From JAHDCC01 sp964551835 (GTDB lineage: Bacteria > Actinomycetota > Acidimicrobiia > Acidimicrobiales > SZUA-35), in NCBI GenBank assembly GCA_964551835.1, contig CAZKEM010000042.1, positions 108,702 to 172,701 on the forward strand: a stretch of DNA of 64,000 nucleotides, given 5' to 3'. The notes under the pieces are model-generated. The model was not told the origin of the DNA and searched no databases. It was given only the letters and a program-made list of their open reading frames with translations. Within the stretch, counting starts at the first letter, position 1. The number at the start of each line of letters is the position of its first letter. Position numbers and translations under genes: made by a program. Positions 1 through 9,439 of the stretch are shown here, one piece after another.

Positions 1-525
1 TTAGAGGTTTCGTTCCTCGACCTGATCACCGAAACTGGGTCGGAAAACCCGCAAATGAAAGCGGTGCTGAACTTTACCGAAGAAGGGTACGAAGCATGTT
101 TGGCTGAACGGTTTGTGACCGTGATCGCTCCCACCTTTAGCCGCTTTCGTGATGACAAGGAAGTCAATCCGCAAGATTTGCGTCTTGAACAACTGCGGGA
201 CCTGGTCGATCTAGACAATTTGGACGGCGCGGCTCGTCAGCTCGACCTTGAGGCGGCGACTATCTGTCAACGCCAGGTCTTTACGAAAGAGTCAAAGGGA
301 GCGCTGGGTGTGCGCAAGTTTGTTTCGTGGAAGACCAACAAGGAGAGCCTCGATGCCGACTTCGCGCCTTACGTCTTCTGTTTCGTTGACTACAGTCCCA
401 CCAGGAAGAGTCCGATGAAGCGGGTAGTTCGGACCGCTCAGACGGTCGACGAGATAGAGGTCATCCAGCAAAGCTTCGTCGATGAATACGTGAAAAAGGG
501 CTGGGTCGAGGCTAACTCGGACTAG
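1..525 (+). CDS. Uncharacterised protein, 5' end outside the window
   Basis: The frame is open from base 1, so the real start lies upstream; an internal ATG at 55 would give 156 residues. I do not recognise the family. The visible part is soluble and acidic, with no signal peptide, membrane segment or catalytic motif. It ends in a run rich in charged residues (VDEYVKKGWVEANSD). Its stop overlaps the stop of the convergent nadA gene by 4 bases, so there is no room for a terminator between them. A real gene is supported by the long open frame and codon usage like that of neighbouring genes. Its function cannot be judged from this fragment. Confidence 0.7.
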   Translation, partial: LEVSFLDLITETGSENPQMKAVLNFTEEGYEACLAERFVTVIAPTFSRFRDDKEVNPQDLRLEQLRDLVDLDNLDGAARQLDLEAATICQRQVFTKESKGALGVRKFVSWKTNKESLDADFAPYVFCFVDYSPTRKSPMKRVVRTAQTVDEIEVIQQSFVDEYVKKGWVEANSD

Positions 526-1616
526 GTTATTTCAAGCATGCGGTCAAGTGCGACTTTGGCCCATTTGGTGGGCTCAGGATCGACAGCGATCTTGTTGATC
601 ACTTTGCCTTCGACCAGATTGTCGAGGACCCAAGCCATGTGCGGCAAATCGATCCGGAACATGGTCGAACATGGGCACAGTGTCGGATCGAGATTCACGA
701 TTGTCTTGTCGGGATTGTCGGTTGCCAGACGGCTGACGAGGTGGACCTCGGTTCCGATTCCCGCAACCGCGCCGGCGGGAAGTTCTGCGACCTTCTCAAT
801 GATGAAGTTAGTCGAACCGACATGGTCGGCCAGAATGCAAGTTTCGTGAGGAGCTTCCGGATGGATAATGACGACGCCGTCCGGATGTTCGGCACGGAAC
901 GCTTCAACCTGTTCGGGACGGAAACGTTGATGTATCGTGCAGTGGCCTTTCCAAAGGAAGAAGGTCGACTCTTTGCAGTCGGCCTCGGTCAAGCCGCCGC
1001 GTTCTTGGCGCGGATCCCACAGTGACATGTCGTCGGCCGTGTATCCCATCGACATCCCAGTATTTCTTCCCAAATGCTGGTCGGGGAAGAACAGAACTTT
1101 CTCGCCTTTATCGAGGGCCCAACGCAAGACGGCGCCAGCGTTTGACGACGTACAGACAGCACCACCGTTTTTTCCGACGAACGACTTAATGGCGGCCGAC
1201 GAATTCATGTATGTGATAGGAACAACTTTAGAGATATCGACGGTCTGGCCCAGAACGTCCCAGGCCTCTTCGACCTCATCGATATTGGCCATATCGGCCA
1301 TCGAGCAGCCAGCGTTGAGATCAGGCAAGATCACCACCTGATCGTCCGATGTCAAAATATCGGCGGATTCAGCCATGAAATGCACGCCACAGAAAACTAT
1401 GTATTCAGCCTCTGGTCGTTCCATAGCGAGGACCGACAACTTGAAAGAGTCGCCACGGGCATCGGTGTATTCGATAACGTCGTCGCGCTGGTAATGGTGT
1501 CCGAGAATAAATAGCTTGTCGCCGAGAGTTTTCTTTGACGCTTCGATAGATGAGCGAAGCTCGTCGTCGCTTGCTTCGGTATATCGATCGGGGAGTGGGC
1601 GTTGAATGCGTAGCAT
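522..1616 (-). CDS. nadA: Quinolinate synthase NadA
   Basis: Cytosolic iron-sulfur enzyme that condenses iminoaspartate with dihydroxyacetone phosphate to make quinolinate, the first pyridine precursor of de novo NAD synthesis. The 364 residues show family hallmarks: an N-terminal LGHHYQRDDV, GVHFMAESADIL, and the cysteines expected to bind the [4Fe-4S] cluster in DLNAGCSMADMA (about residue 104), AVCTSSNAGAVL (about 155) and LDPTLCPCSTM (about 317). HLGRNTG and PEAPHETC are further conserved substrate-site motifs. The ATG at 1616 has only a weak ribosome site. nadB and nadC, often adjacent, are not next to it here. It diverges from uvrC across an 81-base gap that must hold both promoters. 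Confidence 0.97.
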   Translation of the reverse strand: MLRIQRPLPDRYTEASDDELRSSIEASKKTLGDKLFILGHHYQRDDVIEYTDARGDSFKLSVLAMERPEAEYIVFCGVHFMAESADILTSDDQVVILPDLNAGCSMADMANIDEVEEAWDVLGQTVDISKVVPITYMNSSAAIKSFVGKNGGAVCTSSNAGAVLRWALDKGEKVLFFPDQHLGRNTGMSMGYTADDMSLWDPRQERGGLTEADCKESTFFLWKGHCTIHQRFRPEQVEAFRAEHPDGVVIIHPEAPHETCILADHVGSTNFIIEKVAELPAGAVAGIGTEVHLVSRLATDNPDKTIVNLDPTLCPCSTMFRIDLPHMAWVLDNLVEGKVINKIAVDPEPTKWAKVALDRMLEIT

Positions 1617-1697
1617 GGTGCCACTTTCTATAGCCGAGAACGGTTACAACCAGTAACAATCAGTATATGGATTGAGACGGCTCTAGGATCGTATTTT

Positions 1698-3626
1698 GTG
1701 GTTACTCGTCCGCCTGCTGGCACAATTCCTGATAAACCGGGGTCGTATCAGTTCTTAGACGCGCACGGTCGCGTTATTTATGTGGGCAAAGCCAAGTCGT
1801 TACGCTCGAGGCTCAGCAACTATTTCAGCGACGCTCGCTCGATGCATCCGAGGACCGCCCACATGGTTGATACCGCGGATTCGGTCGAGTGGGTCCAGGT
1901 TGACAACGACGTTGAAGCGTTGATGCTCGAATACAATCTGATCAAGCAGCATCGTCCACGGTTTAACGTTCGCCTCGTTGACGACAAAAGCTACCCGTTC
2001 TTGGCCGTGACGGTTGGTGACGAGTGGGCTCGGGCTCAGGTCATGCGGGGTCGCAAGCGAAAAGGCACCCGATACTTCGGCCCCTACGCCCACGCCTATG
2101 CTATTCGTGAAACGCTTGACCAGCTTTTACGAATATTTCCGATTCGTACCTGTAGCGACAACAAGCTGCGACGGCATGAGAAGTTAGGCAAGCCGTGTCT
2201 GCTCTTTCACATCGAAAAATGCTCTGGACCGTGTGTTGGAGAAATATCGACCGAAGACTACTCAGCGCTTGTCGTCGAACTATGCGGGTTTCTGTCTGGC
2301 AGGACAGAGCCAGTACTAAAAAGACTTGAGGAAGAAATGGCGACGGCGGCCTCTGAACTCGAGTTCGAACGAGCCGCACGGCTTCGGGACAGGCTCGCAA
2401 CGGTCCGCAAAGCGATTGAGAAACAACAAATGATCGGCGACTCGGGCGAAGACGTTGACGTAATCGGTTTAGCAGAAGACGAGCTCGAAGCGGCCGTCTT
2501 CCTCTTGATTATCCGAAATGGGTTAGTTCTGGGGCGTCGGTCGCTCGTCGTCGACAAGGTCGAAGCCTTGGATGACAGCGAGCTGATCGACCGGATACTC
2601 GAAGGCGTTTACGACGACCCTCCAGTTCAAGGGATGCCCAAAACAGTATTGGTTAGCAAAGAATCGTCCGACACTGACCTTTACGAGGAATGGTTGTCCT
2701 CCATCAGGGAATCTAAAGTAGAGATTCGAGTCCCGAAGCGCGGCGCGAAGAAAGAACTGCTTGCAACCGCGAACCGGAACGCTGCCGAAGAGTTCAACCG
2801 GTTTCGATTAAAACGGGCCTCAGATCATAACAGCAGAGCAAAGGCCCTCAACGAACTTCAATCATGGCTAGAGCTTCCCGAGTCCCCTCTTCGGATCGAA
2901 TGCTACGATATGAGTCATCTTCAGGGCACGAACTATGTTGGGTCGATGGTCGTCGTCGAAGACGGTTTGGCCGCCAAACGAGAGTACCGCCGATTCAAGA
3001 TCCAGACCGTCGACCAAAGCGACGACTACGCAGCCATGGAAGAGGTCCTACGTCGTCGACTAACGAACTATGTTAAAGACCGGGACAAACCGGTGTCAGA
3101 ACGTGGCAAATTTCAATACCCGCCACAATTGCTGGTCGTCGACGGAGGCAAAGGTCAGCTAGGCGTCGCGGTTCGAGTAGTTGCCGAACTTGGTCTAACC
3201 GATGAGATCCCAGTAGCGGCGCTGGCGAAACAGTTCGAAGAGGTCTACCTTCCGGGTCGGTCCGAGCCTGTTGTGATTCCTCGGAAATCGGAAGCCCTGT
3301 ATCTTTTGCAGCGCCTCCGAGACGAGTCGCATCGCTTCGCTATTTCCTACCACCGTCAACTGCGAAAGAAACAAATGACCGAGTCGGTTCTCGATGGCAT
3401 AGTCGGCCTGGGGCCTGCCCGAAAGAAACGGCTAACCGCTGAGTTGGGGAGCGTTGCAGCCGTCCGCAAAGCCGATCTTGAGACGCTACGGGGGATCCAG
3501 TGGTTGCCCGACCCCGTAGCAGAAGCTATCTACAACAAGACCCATGGTTTGGCTCCGCTCCGCCCAACCGATGGCTTGCCAAACAAACAAATAGCGACGA
3601 AGAGTTTCGACCGTGAACGGCCCTAA
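1698..3626 (+). CDS. uvrC: Excinuclease ABC subunit C
   Basis: Dual-incision nuclease of nucleotide excision repair; it acts with UvrB at bulky lesions. The 642 residues show the usual order. A GIY-YIG domain (residues 10-95, with VIYVGKAKSLRSRL) makes the 3' cut. A UVR/UvrB-binding helix follows around 210-245. The RNase H-like endonuclease that makes the 5' cut comes next (IECYDMSHLQGT, LLVVDGGKGQLG). A C-terminal helix-hairpin-helix pair (VGLGPARKKRL) ends the protein. Start is GTG at 1698. It heads the conserved actinobacterial run uvrC-rapZ-yvcK-(whiA)-gap-pgk-tpiA-secG. Here a methyltransferase gene sits between it and rapZ, overlapping its 3' end by 14 bases. Confidence 0.97.
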   Translation: MVTRPPAGTIPDKPGSYQFLDAHGRVIYVGKAKSLRSRLSNYFSDARSMHPRTAHMVDTADSVEWVQVDNDVEALMLEYNLIKQHRPRFNVRLVDDKSYPFLAVTVGDEWARAQVMRGRKRKGTRYFGPYAHAYAIRETLDQLLRIFPIRTCSDNKLRRHEKLGKPCLLFHIEKCSGPCVGEISTEDYSALVVELCGFLSGRTEPVLKRLEEEMATAASELEFERAARLRDRLATVRKAIEKQQMIGDSGEDVDVIGLAEDELEAAVFLLIIRNGLVLGRRSLVVDKVEALDDSELIDRILEGVYDDPPVQGMPKTVLVSKESSDTDLYEEWLSSIRESKVEIRVPKRGAKKELLATANRNAAEEFNRFRLKRASDHNSRAKALNELQSWLELPESPLRIECYDMSHLQGTNYVGSMVVVEDGLAAKREYRRFKIQTVDQSDDYAAMEEVLRRRLTNYVKDRDKPVSERGKFQYPPQLLVVDGGKGQLGVAVRVVAELGLTDEIPVAALAKQFEEVYLPGRSEPVVIPRKSEALYLLQRLRDESHRFAISYHRQLRKKQMTESVLDGIVGLGPARKKRLTAELGSVAAVRKADLETLRGIQWLPDPVAEAIYNKTHGLAPLRPTDGLPNKQIATKSFDRERP

Positions 3627-4386
3627 ACAAACTTCGAGTCAAGACGAGTCAATCCGTTTGTGGAATGACCATGCGACGTGGTGGCAAGACGAATTTACCG
3701 ATGGTGTCGACCCGGAATATAACGAACAGATCCTACCGACAATCGTAGACGCGTTGGCGTCGTCTGCGTCAGTCTTGGATATCGGAGCGGGAGAAGGCCA
3801 GGTATGTCGGAGCCTCGCCGCCGCTGGTGTTAGCAACGTCGTTGGGATCGATCCGATCGCTGGGCAAGTAAAACTTGCGGTTGAACGAGCCAGCCTCACC
3901 GAGCATGACCAGTCTAGCTTCGCACGCTCATCGGCTTCTGGACTGCCGTTCGCTTCGGGGTCATTCGATGCGGCAGTAGCTTGCCTAGTATTTGAACACA
4001 TCGATGCGGTCGAGGACGCTCTGGCCGAGGTAGCGCGAGTTTTGAGGCGAGGCGGTACGTTTCTCTTCCTGCTAAACCATCCGCTATTGCAGACGCCAAA
4101 CAGTGGCTGGATTGATGACCAGTTCGTCGACCCTCCGGAACAATATTGGAGGCTGGGCGATTACCTCAATGAGCAGGCGACAATCGAAGAGGTTCAAAAA
4201 GACGTCTTCATAAGGTTCATACACCGGCCGCTTTCGAGCTATGTCAATGCACTCAACGCCGCCGGTTTGGTGATCGAACAGATGCAGGAACCGCGACCGC
4301 CAGCTGGCTATTTGGCCCAGAGCGTTTCTTATCAAGCCGCGGCCAATATCCCGCGGCTTCTGGTCCTTCGCTGCCGGCGCATGTAA
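3613..4386 (+). CDS. Class I SAM-dependent methyltransferase
   Basis: A 257-residue Methyltransf_11-type protein. Motif I is VLDIGAGEGQVCRSLA (about 52-67), an acidic residue that would bind the SAM ribose follows in VVGIDP, and motif post-II/III is visible around SFDAAVACLVFEHID and EVARVLRRGGTFLFL. The substrate is unknown; the C-terminal half (PLSSYVNALNAAGLVIEQM) is the usual substrate-side cap. The GTG start lies 14 bases inside uvrC, so the two are probably translationally coupled. It is an insertion relative to the common uvrC-rapZ neighbourhood. A catalytic role in DNA repair cannot be inferred from position alone. Confidence 0.85.
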   Translation: MNGPKQTSSQDESIRLWNDHATWWQDEFTDGVDPEYNEQILPTIVDALASSASVLDIGAGEGQVCRSLAAAGVSNVVGIDPIAGQVKLAVERASLTEHDQSSFARSSASGLPFASGSFDAAVACLVFEHIDAVEDALAEVARVLRRGGTFLFLLNHPLLQTPNSGWIDDQFVDPPEQYWRLGDYLNEQATIEEVQKDVFIRFIHRPLSSYVNALNAAGLVIEQMQEPRPPAGYLAQSVSYQAAANIPRLLVLRCRRM

Positions 4387-4461
4387 ACCATCATCCAACA
4401 AAAAATTTCAAGTCGAGAACAACGCGCGGGTAACGAGGTCGCGATATGGCACAATGGCGTC

Positions 4462-5307
4462 GTGAGCCGATTCGTAGTGGTTACTGGAATGTCAGGTGCG
4501 GGCCGTTCGGTTGCCGCTGACCAGCTCGAGGACTTGGGATGGTTTGTCATCGACAACCTCCCGGCGATTCTGGTCCCGAAAGTGTCCGAGCTCGCACACT
4601 CAAACTTGGGCGGCTATGAACGTGTCGCTCTGGTCATGGGTTCGTCTGACTCGGGCGCAGAGTTTCAGGTCGAAAAGCTACGTCAAGAGCTTGGCAACCT
4701 GACCGTCGTTTATCTCGAAGCTTCAAACGACACAATACTTCGCAGGTATAAGACAACCAAACGCCGACACCCGCATGCCTTAGAGCAAAGTGTCGCCGAG
4801 GCGATCGAACATGAAAGGTCGTTCTTGGCCCCAACCCGGGCTGCCGCTGACATTGTAATCGACACAAGCGATCTGAACCCATACGAACTGGGTGATCGAC
4901 TGAAGGAATATTTCTCCGACGATCTAGAAGAGGGTACGATGCAAATCACCCTGACGTCGTTCGGGTTCAAACATGGCTTGCCGCTGGACATTGACATGAT
5001 GTTTGACTGTCGTTTTATGCCAAACCCATATTGGGACGAAAAGCTTCGCCGGCTAAACGGAACCAATCTTCAAGTTCAAGAGTATGTTTTGACGCCGCAG
5101 CTCTCGACTGAATTCGTCAAAGATGTCGCTGACTTGCTCGAAAAGTTACTACCCGCCTATCGGGCTGAGGGAAAATCTTACCTGACGGTTGGCTTCGGCT
5201 GTACCGGAGGCCATCACCGTTCTGTCACTGTAGTTGAGACTGTTGCCCGCCTCCTCGAACAACGGGCCTGGCCAGCAAGGATTTCGCACCGTGACATCGA
5301 ACGATAA
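4462..5307 (+). CDS. rapZ: RapZ/YvcJ family nucleotide-binding protein
   Basis: P-loop protein of 281 residues. In enterobacteria RapZ is an RNA-binding adaptor for glmS regulation, and Gram-positive YvcJ hydrolyses nucleotides; the actinobacterial role is less clear. The Walker A is GMSGAGRS (residues 9-16) with Arg in place of the usual Lys, a variant I recall as normal for actinobacterial members. The C-terminal domain carries the conserved DCRFMPNPYW and GFGCTGGHHRSV signatures. Start GTG 4462. It overlaps yvcK by 17 bases, indicating coupling. The pair normally precedes whiA, which is missing here. Confidence 0.95.
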   Translation: MSRFVVVTGMSGAGRSVAADQLEDLGWFVIDNLPAILVPKVSELAHSNLGGYERVALVMGSSDSGAEFQVEKLRQELGNLTVVYLEASNDTILRRYKTTKRRHPHALEQSVAEAIEHERSFLAPTRAAADIVIDTSDLNPYELGDRLKEYFSDDLEEGTMQITLTSFGFKHGLPLDIDMMFDCRFMPNPYWDEKLRRLNGTNLQVQEYVLTPQLSTEFVKDVADLLEKLLPAYRAEGKSYLTVGFGCTGGHHRSVTVVETVARLLEQRAWPARISHRDIER

Positions 5308-6196
5308 GAACACCATCGAAAACTCGCGGAGCATTGCCGTCGTCGCCCTCGGCGGTGGTCATGGCCTCGCTAGGACACTTCGAGCCGCTCGCCTCTATGC
5401 CGATGAGATTACAGCGGTTGTTTCGCTTGGCGATGACGGTGGTTCGAGTGGAGAACTCCGGGCGCAGTATGCTGTCGCTCCGCCAGGTGACATTCGCCGC
5501 TGCCTATCAGCCCTGGCGGACCTCGACTCCTTGCTCGGACGCAACCTGGAACATCGCGTCACCAGCGGAAGCTTGGAGGGACATCCCGTCGGCAATCTAC
5601 TTCTTGCAGGTTTGACAATGGCGACGGACGACTTCGAGGCGTCGGTGGCCGAGGTGGCAGAGCTCGTCGGAGCGGTTGGTAAGATTTTCCCGGCTACCAA
5701 GGTCCCAGTGACACTTGTCGCTGAGACCGACAATGGGACGGTTCGGAGCCAGGTCGCCATCGACGACTCATCAGGCATTTGTAACCTAAGGTACGAGCCA
5801 GCGGATCCGCCGGTTCCCTCCGATGTTTTGCAAGCAATCGTTGAGGCTGATCAGGTAGTTCTAGGTCCTGGGTCTTTCTACACGAGTGTTTTAGCATCGG
5901 CAAGCGTCCCCGCTGTGCGAAGGGCGTTGAATGAGACCGAGGCACAGCGGGTGTTGGTAGCAAATACCTCTGCCTTGCCAGGTGAGTCTCCGCCCGTTGT
6001 TGTAGCCACTCATTTGGACGCGTTGGCTGACCACGGTCTGAAAATCGATGTTGTACTCGCCGATGAGAGACTAGATACTAGCGGCGTGGATTCAGCCCGT
6101 ATACTGCAATCCAGACTAGTTGAGTCAGACGGGTTTTCCCATGACCCGCAGCGCCTAGCCGAAGCACTAACCGACGCCTATCTCTCGGCAAACTGA
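5291..6196 (+). CDS. yvcK: YvcK/CofD-like gluconeogenesis factor
   Basis: Rossmann-like protein of the CofD/YvcK superfamily. In Bacillus and Mycobacterium it is needed for growth on gluconeogenic carbon and for normal cell wall synthesis, and it binds UDP-sugars. Motifs: GGGHGLARTLRAAR near the N-terminus, VVSLGDDGGSSGELR, PPGDIRRCL, and VLGPGSFYTSVL. I chose GTG 5291 (301 residues), which starts just before the conserved region; an in-frame ATG at 5234 lies deep inside rapZ. whiA, which almost always follows in Gram-positive bacteria, is not present; only 163 bases separate yvcK from gap. Confidence 0.94.
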   Translation: MTSNDKNTIENSRSIAVVALGGGHGLARTLRAARLYADEITAVVSLGDDGGSSGELRAQYAVAPPGDIRRCLSALADLDSLLGRNLEHRVTSGSLEGHPVGNLLLAGLTMATDDFEASVAEVAELVGAVGKIFPATKVPVTLVAETDNGTVRSQVAIDDSSGICNLRYEPADPPVPSDVLQAIVEADQVVLGPGSFYTSVLASASVPAVRRALNETEAQRVLVANTSALPGESPPVVVATHLDALADHGLKIDVVLADERLDTSGVDSARILQSRLVESDGFSHDPQRLAEALTDAYLSAN

Positions 6197-6359
6197 GGGC
6201 TTAACCAACATAGCCGCCGGTATTCTATTCTGTTCAAAGTCCGGGTATCGTCGGACTGTACGCGGATCTCACCCGTCAGCATCGAGGAAGTCGATCGTCG
6301 CTGGCAGCGGGCCGCCGTACTTTTCTGTCTGTGCATTCGACCTGAAAGGTCTCAAATTT

Positions 6360-7373
6360 ATGGGAATTAGAGTTGGCATCAACGGATTTGGCCGAATTGG
6401 CCGAAACTTTTTCCGTGCTGTGAGAAAGTCAGGTATGGACGTTGACGTCGTAGCGGTCAACGATCTTGGTGCCGTCGATACGATGGCCCATCTCCTAAAG
6501 TACGACTCGGTCCTTGGCAAGCTTGACGATGAGGTCGGCGTTGTCGAAGAGGGCATATCTATTGATGGCGATGTTTTACCTGTCTTCCATGAGCGTAACC
6601 CTGGAGATTTGCCGTGGGGCGACCTTGGTGTCGATGTTGTGATCGAATCCACCGGAGCGTTTAACAGTCGTGACGCTGCCGCTCAGCACCTAGACGCAGG
6701 AGCGCCCTTCGTGGTTGTCTCTGCGCCCTGTGCCGAGGCTGATGCAACCTTCGTCTATGGTGTCAACGAAGGAACCTTCGATCCGAAGACTCACAAGGTT
6801 GTTTCGAACGCTTCGTGTACTACCAACTGTTTTGTTCCAATGGTCCAGGTGCTCGACGACTCCTTCGGTGTCAAACACGGCTTGATCACGACGATTCATG
6901 CCTACACTGGAGATCAAGGGCTGGTCGACGGGCCCCATAAAGATCTGCGACGGGCTCGGGCCGGAGCGATAAATATCGTTCCGACGTCAACTGGAGCAGC
7001 ACGAGCAACTTCGCTGGTTCTGCAATCAATGCAGGGTCGACTAGACGGTATAGCGGTCCGAGTTCCGGTTCCGACAGGCTCGTTGACCGATTTCAGCGCC
7101 GTCCTCGAAACAGAACCCTCCGCTGACGAAGTAAATGCCGCCTTTCGTGAGGCCGCTTCCGGTGGGAGTTTGGCCGGAATTCTCGAATATACAGAAGAGC
7201 CAATTGTCAGCTCCGATATCGTTACCTCCCCAGCTTCATGCATAATCGATGCCGGTTTGACTCGGGTCCAGGGTCCACTGGTCAAGACCGCTGGATGGTA
7301 CGACAACGAATGGGGCTACTCAAACCGTTTGGTCGACATGGCTGTCCACGTTGGATCCGCAAACAGCAAATGA
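6360..7373 (+). CDS. gap: Glyceraldehyde-3-phosphate dehydrogenase, type I
   Basis: Glycolytic and gluconeogenic enzyme converting glyceraldehyde 3-phosphate to 1,3-bisphosphoglycerate with NAD. The 337 residues begin with the nucleotide-binding GINGFGRIGRNFFRA. The catalytic cysteine is C153 in SNASCTTNC and its partner His lies in TTIHAYTGDQ. The acidic NDLG after the second strand fits NAD preference. The C-terminus ends with WYDNEWGYSNRLVD. ATG 6360 is preceded by GAAAGG at a long spacing. Stop and the pgk start overlap as ATGA (7370-7373), so translation of the two is coupled. A promoter in the 163-base gap upstream is likely. Confidence 0.98.
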   Translation: MGIRVGINGFGRIGRNFFRAVRKSGMDVDVVAVNDLGAVDTMAHLLKYDSVLGKLDDEVGVVEEGISIDGDVLPVFHERNPGDLPWGDLGVDVVIESTGAFNSRDAAAQHLDAGAPFVVVSAPCAEADATFVYGVNEGTFDPKTHKVVSNASCTTNCFVPMVQVLDDSFGVKHGLITTIHAYTGDQGLVDGPHKDLRRARAGAINIVPTSTGAARATSLVLQSMQGRLDGIAVRVPVPTGSLTDFSAVLETEPSADEVNAAFREAASGGSLAGILEYTEEPIVSSDIVTSPASCIIDAGLTRVQGPLVKTAGWYDNEWGYSNRLVDMAVHVGSANSK

Positions 7374-8491
7374 TTTTCGATGTCCCAGAGTTAGAAGATC
7401 TCGGTAATGTATCCGGAAAGTCAGTTCTTGTACGCGTTGACTTCAACGTGCCCCTGGACGAAGGTGGGCAGATAACGGATGACTTTCGAATCAGGTCGGC
7501 GTTGCCGACGTTGCGGTGGTTAGTCGATCAAGGGGCCTCGGTCACGGCTTGTTCCCATTTGGGCAGACCGAAAGGCGAGGTGAACCCAAAGTTCTCACTG
7601 GAGCCGGTTCGATCTCATCTCGCTTCATTTCTGCCCGAAGTTAGCCTTTTGGAGAACCTTAGGTTTAATCCAGGCGAAGTCGCTAACGACCCAGGGTTCG
7701 TCGATGAGCTTGTTGCAGGTCATGACTTCTTCGTCAACGATGCCTTCGGTGCCTCTCACCGCTCCCACGCGTCAGTCGTAGGCGTTCCATCTAGGGTTCC
7801 ATCCGCCGCTGGCCGGTTGTTGGCTAATGAGGTCGGTGTGCTTCTAGGAGTACGGAAAGATCCTCGGAGACCGCTAGTCGCCGTGATGGGTGGAGCTAAG
7901 GTCTCGGACAAGCTAGGTGTCATTGAAGCGCTTCTGGACCATGTCGATTCCTTGGTTATTGGCGGGGGCATGGCCTACACGTTCCAGAAGTCCCTTGGGC
8001 ATTCGATCGGCAATTCGCTGTGTGAGGATGACATGGTTGAAACAACTAGTCGTCTGCTTAAGGGCGAAAAGCCTATCCATCTTCCGGTGGACGGGGTTGC
8101 GATTGCCCCAGGCGGCAAGCTGTGTGATACCGACGACGGCTCCGAGGTAAGAATCGTTGGTGTTGATGTTCCAGATGAGTGGGCTTCGGTTGACATCGGC
8201 CCAGAAACGGCGGCTGTCTTCAGCGAAATAATCGCAGACGCCGGGACCGTCCTGTGGAACGGCCCAATGGGGGTCTTCGAAGATACCCGATTTTCTGCTG
8301 GCACTGAAACCGTCGCACATGCGATCGCAGAAACGGATGCCTTTACAATCGTCGGTGGAGGCGACTCGGCTGCAGCAGCAAAGAAGTTTGGGGTAGACAA
8401 CCAGGTTGACCATGTGTCTACCGGTGGTGGAGCCTCGCTGGAATTAATCGAAAAGGGCGACTTGCCGGGCTTGGCGGCCCTGCGGAGCTGA
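7370..8491 (+). CDS. pgk: Phosphoglycerate kinase
   Basis: Transfers phosphate from 1,3-bisphosphoglycerate to ADP. With ATG 7370 the protein has 373 residues, slightly short for the family (about 390-400). Motifs are intact: VRVDFNVPLD near the start, FVNDAFGASHRSHAS, GGAKVSDKLGVI, NGPMGVFE, and the nucleotide-binding GGGDSAAAAKKFG followed by STGGGASLELIEK. The start is set by the ATGA overlap with gap; a longer frame from 7238 would put 44 residues inside gap and has no family support. Second gene of a gap-pgk-tpiA operon. Confidence 0.97.
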   Translation: MIFDVPELEDLGNVSGKSVLVRVDFNVPLDEGGQITDDFRIRSALPTLRWLVDQGASVTACSHLGRPKGEVNPKFSLEPVRSHLASFLPEVSLLENLRFNPGEVANDPGFVDELVAGHDFFVNDAFGASHRSHASVVGVPSRVPSAAGRLLANEVGVLLGVRKDPRRPLVAVMGGAKVSDKLGVIEALLDHVDSLVIGGGMAYTFQKSLGHSIGNSLCEDDMVETTSRLLKGEKPIHLPVDGVAIAPGGKLCDTDDGSEVRIVGVDVPDEWASVDIGPETAAVFSEIIADAGTVLWNGPMGVFEDTRFSAGTETVAHAIAETDAFTIVGGGDSAAAAKKFGVDNQVDHVSTGGGASLELIEKGDLPGLAALRS

Positions 8492-8504
8492 TCTAGGAGA
8501 ACAA

Positions 8505-9281
8505 ATGTCACGCAAACCACTTATTTCTGGTAATTGGAAGATGAACCTGAACCATTTCGAAGCGTTGAAGCTGGTTCAAGAGTTGAGTTATGCGATTTCC
8601 AGGGACGATATTGATGAGGTAGAAGTCTCAGTTCACCCTCCCTTTACCGACCTTAGAACGGTTCAGACAGTTCTTGAGTCGGACAAGATTCCGTTCCAAC
8701 TCGGCGCTCAGCACTGTCACAATGAGATTGCTGGTGCATTTACAGGCGAGGTTTCTCCTGTCATGTTGCAGAAGCTCGGTGTTGTTTACGTGATCGTGGG
8801 TCATTCCGAACGGAGGGAACTATTTGGCGAGTCCGATGAACTCGTCAACAAAAAAGTCAAAGCCGTATTCAATGCAGAGATGACTCCGATTTTGTGTGTC
8901 GGTGAGACGTTAGCCGAGCGTGACTCAGGAAGCGCCGAGGCTCGAGTAGCTTCACAGATCGAAGCTTGTTTGGCGGATATCACGCCAGAAGACGTCGGTT
9001 CGATGGTCATTGCCTACGAACCGATTTGGGCTATCGGGACAGGTAAGACCGCTTCGGCTGGGGATGCCCAGTCGATGTGTGCCTTTGTGCGATCAACTGT
9101 CTCTTCACTTGCTGGACCTGGGTCGGCAGAATCGGTTCGCATCCAATATGGCGGCTCAGTGAAGCCAACGAACGCCAACGAATTGATGTCGCAGCCCGAC
9201 ATCGACGGAGCCTTGGTCGGCGGCGCAAGTCTTGAAGCAGATTCGTTCTCCCGAATTGTTCAGTATCGCACCCACTCCTGA
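8505..9281 (+). CDS. tpiA: Triosephosphate isomerase
   Basis: TIM-barrel enzyme interconverting dihydroxyacetone phosphate and glyceraldehyde 3-phosphate. The 258 residues show GNWKMNLN (substrate Lys), the catalytic His in IVGHSERRELFGES, the catalytic Glu in YEPIWAIGTGKTAS, and the phosphate grip YGGSVKPTNA with LVGGASL. Ribosome site AGGAG lies 6 bases before ATG 8505. It ends the glycolytic operon, 13 bases after pgk. In most relatives secG follows directly; here a transporter cluster intervenes. Confidence 0.98.
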   Translation: MSRKPLISGNWKMNLNHFEALKLVQELSYAISRDDIDEVEVSVHPPFTDLRTVQTVLESDKIPFQLGAQHCHNEIAGAFTGEVSPVMLQKLGVVYVIVGHSERRELFGESDELVNKKVKAVFNAEMTPILCVGETLAERDSGSAEARVASQIEACLADITPEDVGSMVIAYEPIWAIGTGKTASAGDAQSMCAFVRSTVSSLAGPGSAESVRIQYGGSVKPTNANELMSQPDIDGALVGGASLEADSFSRIVQYRTHS

Positions 9282-9439
9282 CCCTGGACGGATTCGAGCG
9301 GCGATTCTGGTCACAAGAATGTTATAGTTTGTCTAGATCCTTGTTGGTCGAACGATTTTTTAAGGTCGACCGCTAGCCGAGCGCAGGTAAAGATGTGATT
9401 TGTTGGCGTACTGTTAAAGGAAGTCGTTCGAGGGGAGCG

